A stretch of 55,356 bases of DNA. Origin: Tissierellales bacterium. Its GTDB lineage: Bacteria; Bacillota; Clostridia; Tissierellales; Tissierellaceae. Position numbers and translations under genes: made by a program. Position 1 is the first letter of the stretch. Every line of letters starts with the position of its first letter. The stretch spans positions 1 to 55,356 of the forward strand of contig JACIXZ010000010.1 of NCBI GenBank assembly GCA_014360205.1, given 5' to 3'. Shown here one piece after another: positions 1 through 7,925 of the stretch. Below the pieces are notes generated by a model that saw nothing but the letters and a program-made list of their open reading frames with translations, did no database searches and was not told the origin of the DNA.

Positions 1-14
1 TCTCGCCAGCTCCA
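1..14 (+). tRNA. 3' end of a truncated tRNA (possibly Thr)
   Basis: The window opens in the 3' acceptor strand of a tRNA: CGCCAGC at 4-10, discriminator T at 11 and encoded CCA at 12-14. The anticodon lies outside the window. A T discriminator and an acceptor expected to start GCTGGCG would fit tRNA-Thr, which often precedes tRNA-Tyr in Firmicutes, but this identity is inference. Confidence 0.55.
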
Positions 15-22
15 TAAGTTAA

Positions 23-108
23 GGAGGAGTTCCCGAGTTGGCCAAAGGGGACGGACTGTAAATCCGTTAGCTCAGCTTTCACTGGTTCAAATCCAGTCTC
101 CTCCACCA
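23..108 (+). tRNA. tRNA-Tyr (anticodon GTA)
   Basis: An 86-base class II tRNA with a long variable arm. Acceptor strands GGAGGAG and CTCCTCC pair, the anticodon loop carries GTA, the T-arm GGTTCAAATCC is canonical and CCA is encoded. It reads Tyr codons. It sits in a tRNA cluster between the truncated tRNA and tRNA-Gly. Confidence 0.97.
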
Positions 109-120
109 ATAAAATAACAT

Positions 121-195
121 GCGGGAGTGGCTCAGTGGTAGAGCATCGCCTTGCCAAGGCGAGGGTCGCGAGTTCGAATCTCGTCTTCCGCTCCA
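121..195 (+). tRNA. tRNA-Gly (anticodon GCC)
   Basis: A 75-base cloverleaf with 5' acceptor GCGGGAG, anticodon loop TTGCCAA (GCC) between CTCGCC-type stem strands, T-arm GAGTTCGAATCTC and an encoded CCA. It lies 12 bases after tRNA-Tyr, so the two are probably cut from one transcript. Confidence 0.97.
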
Positions 196-201
196 TTTAT
201 T

Positions 202-229
202 AGAAGAATCTTAATTCTTCTTTTTTTTT
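202..229 (+). terminator. hairpin plus T-run inside the tRNA cluster
   Basis: AGAAGAAT (202-209) pairs perfectly with ATTCTTCT (214-221) across a 4-base loop and is followed by an unbroken T-run to 229. It has the form of an intrinsic terminator, though the stem is AT-rich. tRNA-Arg begins only 4 bases later, leaving no room for a promoter, so termination here can only be partial if tRNA-Arg is made from the upstream promoter. Confidence 0.6.
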
Positions 230-233
230 AAAT

Positions 234-310
234 GTACCCTTAGCTCAGTTGGATAGAGTACTTGACTACGAATCAAGGGGTCGGGGGTTCGAATCCCTCA
301 GGGTACACCA
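234..310 (+). tRNA. tRNA-Arg (anticodon ACG)
   Basis: A 77-base cloverleaf: acceptor GTACCCT pairs with AGGGTAC (300-306), the anticodon loop contains ACG, the T-arm is GGGGTTCGAATCCC, discriminator A and CCA are encoded. The ACG anticodon would be edited to inosine by TadA and read CGN codons. The macro-domain gene starts 23 bases after the CCA with no terminator between. Confidence 0.97.
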
Positions 311-333
311 ATCAAAAGGAGATGTTTTGTATC

Positions 334-855
334 ATGAAAATACAGAATATTGAAATAAATATAAAGCTAGGGGATATAACCGAAGAGAATGTAGATGCGA
401 TTGTTAATGCAGCTAATAATTCATTGCTTGGAGGAGGAGGAGTAGATGGAGCTATACATAAGAAAGCTGGTCCCTCTTTATTAGAACAATGTAAGAAACA
501 TGGAGGATGTGCAACTGGGGAGGCGTGTATTACAACAGCGGGAAATTTAAAATGTAAATATATAATACATACAGTAGGGCCGATATATGGCCGTCATAAA
601 GGATTAGAATCACTTTTACTTTATAATTGTTACTTTAATTCTTTGAAACTGGCAGATGAGTATACCCTAAAAAGCATTTCTTTTCCGGCTATTTCAACAG
701 GAGCATATGGCTATCCAGTAGAAGAAACTTTACAAATAATTTATAAAGCTATATTGAATTTTGCAATAATAAACCAAAATATTAAAAATATAAATTTTGT
801 ACTTTTTAGTAAAGAGAAATATGATATATATAACAATTATTTTATGAGAATTTAA
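334..855 (+). CDS. macro-domain protein, O-acetyl-ADP-ribose deacetylase type
   Basis: A 173-residue single macro domain of the YmdB/MacroD class, which binds ADP-ribose and hydrolyses O-acetyl-ADP-ribose or removes ADP-ribose from Asp/Glu. Visible motifs are VDAIVNAANNSLLGGGGVDG near the N-terminus (the Asn and Gly-rich substrate loop), the following GAIH, and ISTGAYGYP towards the C-terminus, which forms the second phosphate-binding loop. Start chosen at ATG 334, 12 bases after AAAGGAG (315-321); ATG 322 abuts the ribosome-binding site. The open frame continues upstream into tRNA-Arg, which is not coding. No toxin-antitoxin partner is visible beside it; the target in this cell is unknown. 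Confidence 0.9.
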   Translation: MKIQNIEINIKLGDITEENVDAIVNAANNSLLGGGGVDGAIHKKAGPSLLEQCKKHGGCATGEACITTAGNLKCKYIIHTVGPIYGRHKGLESLLLYNCYFNSLKLADEYTLKSISFPAISTGAYGYPVEETLQIIYKAILNFAIINQNIKNINFVLFSKEKYDIYNNYFMRI

Positions 856-876
856 CAAAAATATATAATTTTATGG

Positions 877-905
877 TTGACATATAGTATTATTTATATT
901 ATTAT
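877..905 (+). promoter_or_regulatory. sigma-A-type promoter for the phospholipase-like gene
   Basis: TTGACA (877-882), a 17-base spacer and TATTAT (900-905) form a near-consensus promoter. Transcription would start around 912, just upstream of the ribosome-binding site at 924-931. This argues against translation starting at the TTG at 877, which is the -35 box itself. Confidence 0.7.
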
Positions 906-936
906 TAACACATTGAATAAAAAAGAAGGTGTTAAT

Positions 937-1578
937 ATTTTAGCTGAAACACATAAAATAATTGCAAATATAATATATGATGAAGTTGAATATCAATATG
1001 GTATAAAATTAGATAGTGATAAATTAACATGGTGGAGCATTGCACCTGATTATCTGCCAAAATATAAATTTATAAGACATTACAAAGATGAGAGTATAAA
1101 TTATATTGTTAATGAAATTTTAAAGACTATAATTTTAACTAAATATGTAGATATTTCTATAGTCCCCCAAGAAATTGGGATTGCATCTTTAAGTAAGAAA
1201 ATAGGTATAATTTCTCATTATTTAACAGACTATGTTTGTTATCCACATGCTCAGAGGTGGACATTTTCCGACTCTATGGTAAAACATGTAAAATATGAGA
1301 ATAATTTAAATGAATTTGCAAAAACTTATGACTTTGCTAATCCTCAAACAAAAATCAATATTCCAGATATAGATTTATATTCGTTAAATTTATTTAATAC
1401 TAAAAAGACAATAAAAAAATATATTGATGAAATTGTTGATGAATATAGTCATTCTGCAAGTTTTATTAATGATTTAGATTTTGCTACTTTTATAAATAAA
1501 AAAATAACATTTTTTATAATTGATTCATTGAGAGAATCAGTACTAGAAGGGCAAGATGCTTTGGCATTTCAAATATAA
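937..1578 (+). CDS. zinc-dependent phospholipase C-like protein
   Basis: A 213-residue protein resembling the zinc-dependent phospholipase C / S1-P1 nuclease fold. The metal ligands of that fold can be traced: an early ETHKIIA, APDYLP with its Asp, ISHYLTDYVCYPH (His-x3-Asp, then His five residues on) and KHVKYEN (His-x3-Glu). No signal peptide is visible, so it is probably cytoplasmic and may not be a secreted lipase; substrate is unknown. The start is odd: AAGAAGGTG (923-931) points to ATT at 937, with no ATG, GTG or TTG in frame just after it. The nearest normal start codons, TTG 913 and 877, lie upstream of the ribosome-binding site, and 877 is in the promoter. Confidence 0.72.
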   Translation: MLAETHKIIANIIYDEVEYQYGIKLDSDKLTWWSIAPDYLPKYKFIRHYKDESINYIVNEILKTIILTKYVDISIVPQEIGIASLSKKIGIISHYLTDYVCYPHAQRWTFSDSMVKHVKYENNLNEFAKTYDFANPQTKINIPDIDLYSLNLFNTKKTIKKYIDEIVDEYSHSASFINDLDFATFINKKITFFIIDSLRESVLEGQDALAFQI

Positions 1579-1589
1579 TTAAATACGTT

Positions 1590-1847
1590 AGTTGTCGATG
1601 ATGTGAAGAGTAATATTGAAATCTTAGTCTAAGAGAGTTAGGGGTGGTGAGATCCTAATACAAGAGTCAATATGAAAAACGCCACTGAGGTTTTTAGCCG
1701 AAATAATTTTAGATTATAGTAGGTTAAGACGGGTAGCCCGTTATAAGCTAAACATATCGAGAAATCTGTATGTTTTGAGGTGAGCTTATGCTAAATAAGG
1801 TGGTACCGCGAATTTATTCGTCCTTTAATATTGAGGACGATTTTTTT
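1590..1847 (+). promoter_or_regulatory. T-box leader, Asn specifier, upstream of asnA
   Basis: A complete T-box riboswitch. The conserved T-box sequence AAGGTGGTACCGCG is at 1797-1810, the Stem I distal motif AGAGAG with its GGTGG loop is at 1632-1650, and helix AATATTGA/TCAATAT brackets the specifier loop, where GAAAAAC places AAC (Asn) at 1678-1680. The terminator CGTCCT/AGGACG (1819-1839) plus T-run to 1847 competes with the antiterminator. Uncharged tRNA-Asn would therefore turn on asnA. A TATAAT at 1574-1579 is a possible -10, without a clear -35. Confidence 0.93.
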
Positions 1848-1873
1848 ATATAAAATTTTAAGGAGTGATAAAT

Positions 1874-2860
1874 ATGTTAGTTAGCGGGTTTAAACCTAGG
1901 GAATTACAAATTGCTATTAAAACAATAAAAGATTATTTTGAAAAGGAACTATCAAATGCATTAAATTTAACAAGAGTATCTGCTCCACTTTTTGTAAAAT
2001 CTGGAACTGGTCTTAATGATAACCTAACCGGGAAAGAGAGAGCAGTAGAATTTGAAATGAGGAAGTACAATGAAAAAGTTGAAATTGTTCAGTCCTTGGC
2101 AAAATGGAAAAGAATGGCTTTAAAATGGTATGGGTTTAATAAATACGAAGGTTTATATACAGATATGAATGCTATTAGACCAGATGAATACGTAGATAAA
2201 ACACATTCAATTTATGTTGATCAGTGGGATTGGGAGAAGATTATAAGCTATGAAGATAGAAATACTCAATATCTATTTGAAGTAGTAAAACAAATATATC
2301 AAGTATTTAAAAATACCGAAAATTTTCTTAGCGAAAAATTCCCTCATAACATAAAGAAAATATTACCAGATGAAATATTTTTTATTGATAGTCAAGATTT
2401 AGAAGACTTATATCCAAATCAGTCTCCAAAGGAAAGGGAAAATATCATTACTAAAGATAAGGGAGCCGTATTTATCCATAGAATAGGCGGAAATTTAAAA
2501 TCTGGTATACCACATGATCTTAGATCACCAGATTATGATGACTGGGAATTAAATGGCGATATTCTGTTTTATAGTCCTGCGATAGATGAAGCGATAGAAC
2601 TATCTAGTATGGGTATTAGAGTCGATAAAGAGAGCTTAAAAAAACAACTTGAACTCACCAACTGCAATTACAGATTGAAATATGAATATCACAAACTAAT
2701 TACTAACGACGAATTACCATTTACTATTGGAGGAGGAATTGGACAATCGCGTATCTGCATGTTTTTCTTACAAACAAAACATATAGGTCAAGTTCAAGCA
2801 TCAGTTTGGCCAGAAATAGAGTTAAATTCTTGTAAAGAAAATAATATATTTTTATTGTAA
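1874..2860 (+). CDS. asnA: aspartate-ammonia ligase (asparagine synthetase A)
   Basis: AsnA, 328 residues, makes asparagine from aspartate, ammonia and ATP; it resembles a class II aminoacyl-tRNA synthetase core. Characteristic stretches are TRVSAPLFVKSGTGLNDNL, VEIVQSLAKWKR, YVDQWDWEK and the C-terminal GGGIGQSRICMFFL, and the length equals the family norm. Start is ATG 1874 with AAGGAGTG ending 6 bases before; a GTG at 1865 is part of the ribosome-binding site. It is a single-gene unit under the Asn T-box, so the cell makes asparagine when tRNA-Asn charging drops. The next gene is 109 bases away with no shared theme. Confidence 0.97.
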   Translation: MLVSGFKPRELQIAIKTIKDYFEKELSNALNLTRVSAPLFVKSGTGLNDNLTGKERAVEFEMRKYNEKVEIVQSLAKWKRMALKWYGFNKYEGLYTDMNAIRPDEYVDKTHSIYVDQWDWEKIISYEDRNTQYLFEVVKQIYQVFKNTENFLSEKFPHNIKKILPDEIFFIDSQDLEDLYPNQSPKERENIITKDKGAVFIHRIGGNLKSGIPHDLRSPDYDDWELNGDILFYSPAIDEAIELSSMGIRVDKESLKKQLELTNCNYRLKYEYHKLITNDELPFTIGGGIGQSRICMFFLQTKHIGQVQASVWPEIELNSCKENNIFLL

Positions 2861-2969
2861 TTGTTAAAAGAATGTAATAAATAATGTTAAATTATTATAA
2901 GTATTAGACTTAGTTTTGTAGTATAATAATCTTACTCTATATATTTATATGAAGGGTGAGTGCTATCAA

Positions 2970-3704
2970 ATGACATTAAGTGAAAATACTTATAATAATA
3001 TATACGAAGGATTAAAAAGGAATTTTTTATACGAGAATGATTTGAATAGCATTCACATATTAATAAATCTTTATGATATAGAAGATAATATTAGGAATAT
3101 TTACCCGAAATATGTAACAATTCAGCATATAAAAAATTCCGTTCTTAAATTATTAAAGTTTAAAGAAGACAATACTTTAATAGCTTCAAATTTAGGGATG
3201 CTAATTCATGAGGACATAAATAGATTAGAACTTCTTTTATATCTTGATGGCTATAAGAAAGGATTTGCTGATATAAAAAAGGCTAACATTTTGGAAAAGT
3301 TAGCTGTTGAAATTTATGATATAAATACTTTATACAATAAAAAATTTCTATTTCAATTTGATATAACTAATGAAAATGTTAAAGAATTTAAAGAAAGAGT
3401 TTTTAAGTCTCTCAAAGAGTCAGATGACTATTATAGTTATTTAGATGATTTAATTGAATATTATTGTGAAAAGATAATTAAACCTAAAGTTATGAATTTA
3501 AACAAACATCTTGATAATCAGCTTAAGATAAATTATGATAATGAACGACTAATTTCATTAGATAGTACCACATTTTTGTCTGATACAGAATTATTATCTA
3601 TTTTTAATGAATCAGTTACAATAATTACAAGAAACTCAAACAAATTATACAAAGATGCATTTTGGAATGGTTTAAATGACAGAGTTTTGAAGCGATATAG
3701 ATAG
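2970..3704 (+). CDS. unrecognised protein, 244 residues
   Basis: I do not recognise a family. The protein is charged, rich in Asn, Asp, Lys and Leu, and looks mostly helical, with no signal peptide, transmembrane segment, cysteine cluster or nucleotide-binding motif. Start is ATG 2970, nine bases after GAAGGGTGAG (2951-2960); an upstream ATG at 2949 lies before that site. It is followed 18 bases later by the CBS/ACT-type gene, and the pair ends at the terminator 4359-4387, so the two are likely co-transcribed and may act together. Codon use resembles the surrounding housekeeping genes. Confidence 0.75.
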   Translation: MTLSENTYNNIYEGLKRNFLYENDLNSIHILINLYDIEDNIRNIYPKYVTIQHIKNSVLKLLKFKEDNTLIASNLGMLIHEDINRLELLLYLDGYKKGFADIKKANILEKLAVEIYDINTLYNKKFLFQFDITNENVKEFKERVFKSLKESDDYYSYLDDLIEYYCEKIIKPKVMNLNKHLDNQLKINYDNERLISLDSTTFLSDTELLSIFNESVTIITRNSNKLYKDAFWNGLNDRVLKRYR

Positions 3705-3722
3705 ATATAAAGGGGGATGATT

Positions 3723-4355
3723 ATGTACGTTCGCAATCATTTAATTAAGTTAGAAGACTTGACAGTCCTGAATCCAGAAGAGAGTGTAAGACAAGCTCTA
3801 GAAAAAATTAACAGTAAGGATTTTTTGTCATTACCTGTAGTAGAAGATCGAAAAATTGTTGGTATTTTAATGAAAGAAGCTATTTTTAGAAAATATTTTG
3901 AAGAAGAATTAGAGAGTAAAGAGTATTATTTGGATAATTATAAGGTAGGAGACATTTATAATAGTGATGTAAAATACATTAATGCGAATGAACTAATTGA
4001 AAAAGCATCATATTTATTAAATAGTATTAGAACACCATTTTTAGCTGTAGTTGATGATAAGAATAACTTTCTTGGGATCTTAACCCATTCAGCAATTTTT
4101 AAAGCTTTTTCAGAAATTTTTGGATTTGATATAGGTCATAGATTGGTAGTGCACATGTTCGACATTCCAGGTCAGTTGGCCAGATTAACTGAATTGTTAA
4201 AAAGGGAAAACATCAATATTATGAATTTAACAGTGCTCGATGCAAAAGTTATGGGGATCATGAAAGTTGTTCTAAGAGTAGATTCTAAAGATATTGATGG
4301 TTTAGTTAATAAGCTAGAAAGAGAAGGATTTAAAATAGGTGAATTTGGACAATAA
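3723..4355 (+). CDS. CBS-domain pair protein with C-terminal ACT-like domain (AcuB type)
   Basis: A 210-residue protein with two CBS motifs (about residues 6-65, ending LPVVEDRKIVGILMKEAIF, and about 75-135, ending LAVVDDKNNFLGILTHSAIF), then an ACT-like domain (HMFDIPGQLARLTELLKREN onwards). CBS pairs bind adenine nucleotides and ACT domains bind small ligands, so this is likely a cytoplasmic ligand sensor; the partner enzyme is unknown. Start ATG 3723 lies 6 bases after AAAGGGGG; ATG 3717 abuts it. It is the last gene before a strong terminator and is probably co-transcribed with the unrecognised protein before it. Confidence 0.85.
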   Translation: MYVRNHLIKLEDLTVLNPEESVRQALEKINSKDFLSLPVVEDRKIVGILMKEAIFRKYFEEELESKEYYLDNYKVGDIYNSDVKYINANELIEKASYLLNSIRTPFLAVVDDKNNFLGILTHSAIFKAFSEIFGFDIGHRLVVHMFDIPGQLARLTELLKRENINIMNLTVLDAKVMGIMKVVLRVDSKDIDGLVNKLEREGFKIGEFGQ

Positions 4356-4358
4356 TTG

Positions 4359-4387
4359 ATACCCCCTCGTTAAAAATGAGGGGGTAT
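4359..4387 (+). terminator. hairpin after the CBS gene
   Basis: ATACCCCCTC (4359-4368) pairs perfectly with GAGGGGGTAT (4378-4387) across a 9-base loop, four bases after the stop codon. The stem is very strong, but the following T-tract is interrupted. It separates the CBS unit from the ruv operon. Confidence 0.8.
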
Positions 4388-4390
4388 TGC

Positions 4391-4420
4391 TTAGCAATTT
4401 TTATGGAATTGTGATAAAAT
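4391..4420 (+). promoter_or_regulatory. putative promoter of the ruvC operon
   Basis: TTAGCA (4391-4396), an 18-base spacer and an extended -10 TGATAAAAT with TAAAAT at 4415-4420. It lies between the upstream terminator and the ruvC start, 30 bases before the ATG. Confidence 0.5.
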
Positions 4421-4450
4421 ACTTTTATAGTACTTTAAAAGGAGTTTAAT

Positions 4451-4945
4451 ATGATAATTATTGGGATTGATCCTGGAATTGCTACAGTTGGCTACGGTAT
4501 AATAGAAAGCACTGGAAATAGATTAAGGGCAATAGATTATGGACCAATTTTAACATCTTCTGACCTATCGATGCCAAATAGACTCAACATTATATTTGAT
4601 GAATTAAATAAAATAATTGAATACTTTAAACCTAAAGATATGGCAGTAGAGGAATTGTTTTTTAATAAGAATGTAAAAACTGCGATAACAGTTGGACATG
4701 CTAGAGGAGTAGAAATATTAAGTGCAGTTAAGAACGGGTTAGAAATATATGAGTATACACCTCTTCAAATTAAACAATCTGTTGTTGGTTACGGAAGGGC
4801 TGACAAACAACAAGTTCAATTTATGGTAAAAACATTATTAAATCTAGATGAAATTCCAAAACCTGATGATGTTGCAGATGCTCTTGCAGTAGCCATTTGT
4901 CATTCGAGCTGCTATAAATTTAAAGATTTATTTTTGATGAAATAA
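4451..4945 (+). CDS. ruvC: crossover junction endodeoxyribonuclease RuvC
   Basis: RuvC, 164 residues, is the dimeric Holliday-junction resolvase working with RuvAB. The RNase H-fold acidic residues are visible: Asp7 in GIDPG, Glu67 or Glu68 in AVEELFFNKN, and Asp140 and Asp143 in KPDDVADALAVAICH. Length is normal. ATG 4451 is preceded by AAAAGGAG. It heads a run of closely packed genes, ruvC-ruvA-ruvB-spoIID-like-queA-tgt-yajC, starting after a terminator and its own promoter. Confidence 0.97.
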   Translation: MIIIGIDPGIATVGYGIIESTGNRLRAIDYGPILTSSDLSMPNRLNIIFDELNKIIEYFKPKDMAVEELFFNKNVKTAITVGHARGVEILSAVKNGLEIYEYTPLQIKQSVVGYGRADKQQVQFMVKTLLNLDEIPKPDDVADALAVAICHSSCYKFKDLFLMK

Positions 4946-4957
4946 AGAGGTGAAATT

Positions 4958-5554
4958 TTGTTAGAATATTTAAAGGGTAATATAGTACATATTGGAGAAG
5001 ATTATGTAATAATTGAGAATAATGGGATAGGTTATAGAATAATGACATCCAATAATACAATTTCAAATATAAATTCCGAGATTGATAAGATGTTATTTTA
5101 TGTATACTTAGCTATTCGTGAGGATGGTGTATCTCTATATGGATTTAATACAATAGAAGAAATCGAAACTTTTAAATTGCTTATTTCTGTGTCTAAAGTT
5201 GGTCCAAAGTTAGCTTGCTCAATATTATCATCTATTAGTACTTTTAGACTAAAACAAGCCATTGTTTCTAATGATGTTATGCAGTTATGCGAATGTCCTG
5301 GGGTAGGAAAAAAAACTGCTGAGAGAATTATTTTAGAGTTGAAAGATAAAATCGATCTTTCGAGTATTTATAACAACTTTGAAAAAGCAGAAAACTCAGC
5401 AAATATTTCTAAAATTGAAGAAGTAATAGAGGCTTGCACTTCTCTTGGATATAATAAATATGAAATAAAAAAAGTGTTGGATGAGATAGATATACAAAAC
5501 TTAGAAATTGAAGAAATAATAAAACAAATTTTGAGAAAATTATCAAACAGGTGA
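4958..5554 (+). CDS. ruvA: Holliday junction DNA helicase subunit RuvA
   Basis: RuvA, 198 residues, binds four-way junctions and loads the RuvB motors. It has an N-terminal OB-fold ([19 protein letters not shown] onward), paired helix-hairpin-helix motifs ([14 protein letters not shown] near 80 and [16 protein letters not shown] near 115) and the small C-terminal RuvB-binding domain. The start codon is TTG 4958, seven bases after AGAGGTG. It follows ruvC by 12 bases and precedes ruvB by 4. Confidence 0.97.
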   Translation: MLEYLKGNIVHIGEDYVIIENNGIGYRIMTSNNTISNINSEIDKMLFYVYLAIREDGVSLYGFNTIEEIETFKLLISVSKVGPKLACSILSSISTFRLKQAIVSNDVMQLCECPGVGKKTAERIILELKDKIDLSSIYNNFEKAENSANISKIEEVIEACTSLGYNKYEIKKVLDEIDIQNLEIEEIIKQILRKLSNR

Positions 5555-5558
5555 TAAA

Positions 5559-6566
5559 ATGGAAGAAAATACAAATAGAATAATTGCTCGCAATACATTA
5601 TTTGAAGATATAGAAGCAGATAATACTTTAAGGCCAAAATGGCTAAATGAGTATATTGGTCAAGATAAAGTTAAAAACAAATTAGAAATTTTCATACAAG
5701 CTGCTAAGGGCAGGAATGAAGCATTAGACCATGTTTTATTAGTAGGTCCTCCAGGGTTAGGTAAAACTACTTTAGCAAATATTATAGCAAATGAAATGGG
5801 AGTTAACATTAGAGTTACATCAGGTCCTGCAATTGAAAGAGCAGGAGATTTAGCTAGCATTCTCACAAATTTATCGGATGATGATGTTCTATTTATTGAT
5901 GAAATACATAGGATTAACAGAACAGTAGAAGAAATACTTTATCCTGCAATGGAAGATTATGCATTGGATATAATTATAGGAAAGGGTCCTTCAGCCAGAT
6001 CTGTAAGATTAGATTTATCTAGGTTTACACTTATTGGAGCAACAACTAGAGCTGGGTTGTTGACATCTCCCCTAAGAGATCGATTTGGAGTTTTGCTAAA
6101 TTTAGAATTATATGATATTGAAAGCTTGACAGACATAATCAACAGATCCGCTATAATACTAAATATAAGTATCGATAAAGAAGGTGCTGTTGAGATTGCT
6201 CGTCGTTCAAGAGGAACTCCAAGAATAGCTAACAGATTATTAAAAAGGGTAAGAGATTATGCCCAAGTAGTTGAAAATGGTATAATAACATTCGAAACTG
6301 CAAAAAAAGGTCTTGATCTATTGGAGATTGACGAACTTGGACTAGACAATCTAGATAGGAAAATATTACTAACTATCATTGAAAATTTTAGTGGTGGGCC
6401 TGTTGGAATTGATACTTTAGCTGCAGCCACAGGAGAAGAAAAAACAACTATTGAAGACGTATATGAACCATATTTAATTCAAATTGGATTTATTAATAGA
6501 ACTCCTAGAGGAAGGGTGGCAACTAAGAAAGCCTATAAACATTTTAATCTAAAATATGAAGAGTGA
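5559..6566 (+). CDS. ruvB: Holliday junction branch migration ATPase RuvB
   Basis: RuvB, 335 residues, is the hexameric AAA+ motor that drives branch migration. Walker [10 protein letters not shown] is at 63-71, Walker [10 protein letters not shown] near 110-118, sensor-1 GATTRAG near 160, and the arginine-finger region SPLRDRFG follows. The C-terminal winged helix includes [19 protein letters not shown] 5559 follows CAGGTGATAAA. Translation is probably coupled to ruvA, whose stop is 4 bases away. Confidence 0.98.
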   Translation: MEENTNRIIARNTLFEDIEADNTLRPKWLNEYIGQDKVKNKLEIFIQAAKGRNEALDHVLLVGPPGLGKTTLANIIANEMGVNIRVTSGPAIERAGDLASILTNLSDDDVLFIDEIHRINRTVEEILYPAMEDYALDIIIGKGPSARSVRLDLSRFTLIGATTRAGLLTSPLRDRFGVLLNLELYDIESLTDIINRSAIILNISIDKEGAVEIARRSRGTPRIANRLLKRVRDYAQVVENGIITFETAKKGLDLLEIDELGLDNLDRKILLTIIENFSGGPVGIDTLAAATGEEKTTIEDVYEPYLIQIGFINRTPRGRVATKKAYKHFNLKYEE

Positions 6567-6575
6567 GGTGACTGA

Positions 6576-7907
6576 ATGTTTAATAAGATTAAAAAGTCCA
6601 TAATTTTAAGTATTTTAATAGTTCTATTTTTGTTTAATTCAGAGTCTTTCGCATCTGATGATCAGTTTATTGATATAAGAATTGGTAAGGCTCATTCATT
6701 AAACGATAAAATATCACTAAGTTCAAAAAGCGGCTTTATTCTAAAAAATACAGACAATGATATTGTTTTAGATCTAGATGAAATTCACATTACTTTTGTA
6801 AACTCAGAATTTTATATCATTAATGACCAAAACTACAATAAGATAATTGAATTAAGCTTTATTGATAACTACGAAATTCTACCAAAATCAAATGATTTTA
6901 TTCAATATAATGGTATACCATATCGTGGAAGTTTTAAAATATATAACAAAAGTAATGCTTTTTATATAATAAATCATATTTCATTAGAAGAATATTTATA
7001 TGGTGTACTTCCAAAAGAGATACCAACTTCAGCTCCTATTGAGGCTTTAAAGGCTCAAGCAATTGCCTCTAGAACATATTCACTAAAAAATATCAACAAG
7101 CATATTACAGAAGGATACAATCTGTGTGATACTACACATTGCCAAGTATATGGAGGACAAAGAGCAGAGAATTCTAACACAAATTCAGCAGTTGACCTAA
7201 CTAAGAATTATGTTATTTATTATAATGACTCAATAATCGATGCAGTTTTCCACTCTTCTTCTGGTGGACACACAGAGAGCAGCTACAATGTCTGGGGAAA
7301 TAGAGTACCATATTTAGTGGCTACTCCAGATCCTTTTTCATTTAATTCACCTAATAGCAATTGGAATATAACTTTTTCTAGTGCAGTAATTGAAAATAGT
7401 TTAAGAAATAATGGCATAAACATAAACAGCTTAGTAGATATAGAAATATTAGATAGAACTGAATCTGGTAGAGTTAAAACCATAAAGATTGTTTCATCTG
7501 ATAAAACAACATTATTATCGGGAGAAAAATTTCGCTCTATAATGGGTAACTCAAACTTTAAAAGCACTCTTTTCGATATACAAAAAAACCAAGATTTTGA
7601 TACTAATCAATATTCTTTGATAACAGAGAACGGAAGAACTAATATAAATTTCGGGTTTGGAAAAATTTTCACTCTAACAGATAAAGGGCTTAAACAAGTA
7701 AGTAACCCATCTATAAAAGTATTAGATACTAATGGTGTAAGGGATTTGACCACAAATAATAACGTATCCTCATTCACATTCATAGGAAAAGGCTATGGGC
7801 ATGGTGTAGGTATGAGCCAATACGGAGCTATTGAGATGGCAAAACAAGGCTATTCAAACGAAGAAATATTGCAATTTTATTATAAAGATGTTACGATTTC
7901 GAAATAG
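6576..7907 (+). CDS. SpoIID/LytB-domain protein, secreted
   Basis: A 443-residue exported protein with an N-terminal hydrophobic signal (about residues 8-26, SIILSILIVLFLFNSESFA) and a SpoIID/LytB domain from about residue 110 to the end. Recognisable blocks are SLEEYLYGVLPKEIP, EALKAQAIASRTYSL, HSSSGGHTESSYNVWG, PYLVATPD and the terminal GKGYGHGVGMSQYGA. SpoIID is a lytic transglycosylase for denuded glycan during engulfment; LytB-type paralogues act as amidase enhancers. Placement just after ruvB is common in clostridia and does not prove sporulation. Start ATG 6576 has GAGGTG seven bases upstream. Confidence 0.88.
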   Translation: MFNKIKKSIILSILIVLFLFNSESFASDDQFIDIRIGKAHSLNDKISLSSKSGFILKNTDNDIVLDLDEIHITFVNSEFYIINDQNYNKIIELSFIDNYEILPKSNDFIQYNGIPYRGSFKIYNKSNAFYIINHISLEEYLYGVLPKEIPTSAPIEALKAQAIASRTYSLKNINKHITEGYNLCDTTHCQVYGGQRAENSNTNSAVDLTKNYVIYYNDSIIDAVFHSSSGGHTESSYNVWGNRVPYLVATPDPFSFNSPNSNWNITFSSAVIENSLRNNGININSLVDIEILDRTESGRVKTIKIVSSDKTTLLSGEKFRSIMGNSNFKSTLFDIQKNQDFDTNQYSLITENGRTNINFGFGKIFTLTDKGLKQVSNPSIKVLDTNGVRDLTTNNNVSSFTFIGKGYGHGVGMSQYGAIEMAKQGYSNEEILQFYYKDVTISK

Positions 7908-7925
7908 AATGGAGAATATGTCATA

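Noticed and set aside
262-333. In-frame upstream extension of the macro-domain gene starting inside tRNA-Arg
   Set aside because: The extra residues are translated tRNA sequence, and the proper ribosome-binding site (315-321) precedes ATG 334.
4359-4387. ATACCCCC...GGGGGTAT resemblance to CsoR/CstR-type operators
   Set aside because: The arms are separated by 9 bases and lie right after a stop codon, so a terminator hairpin explains them better; the CsoR-family gene is 20 kb away.
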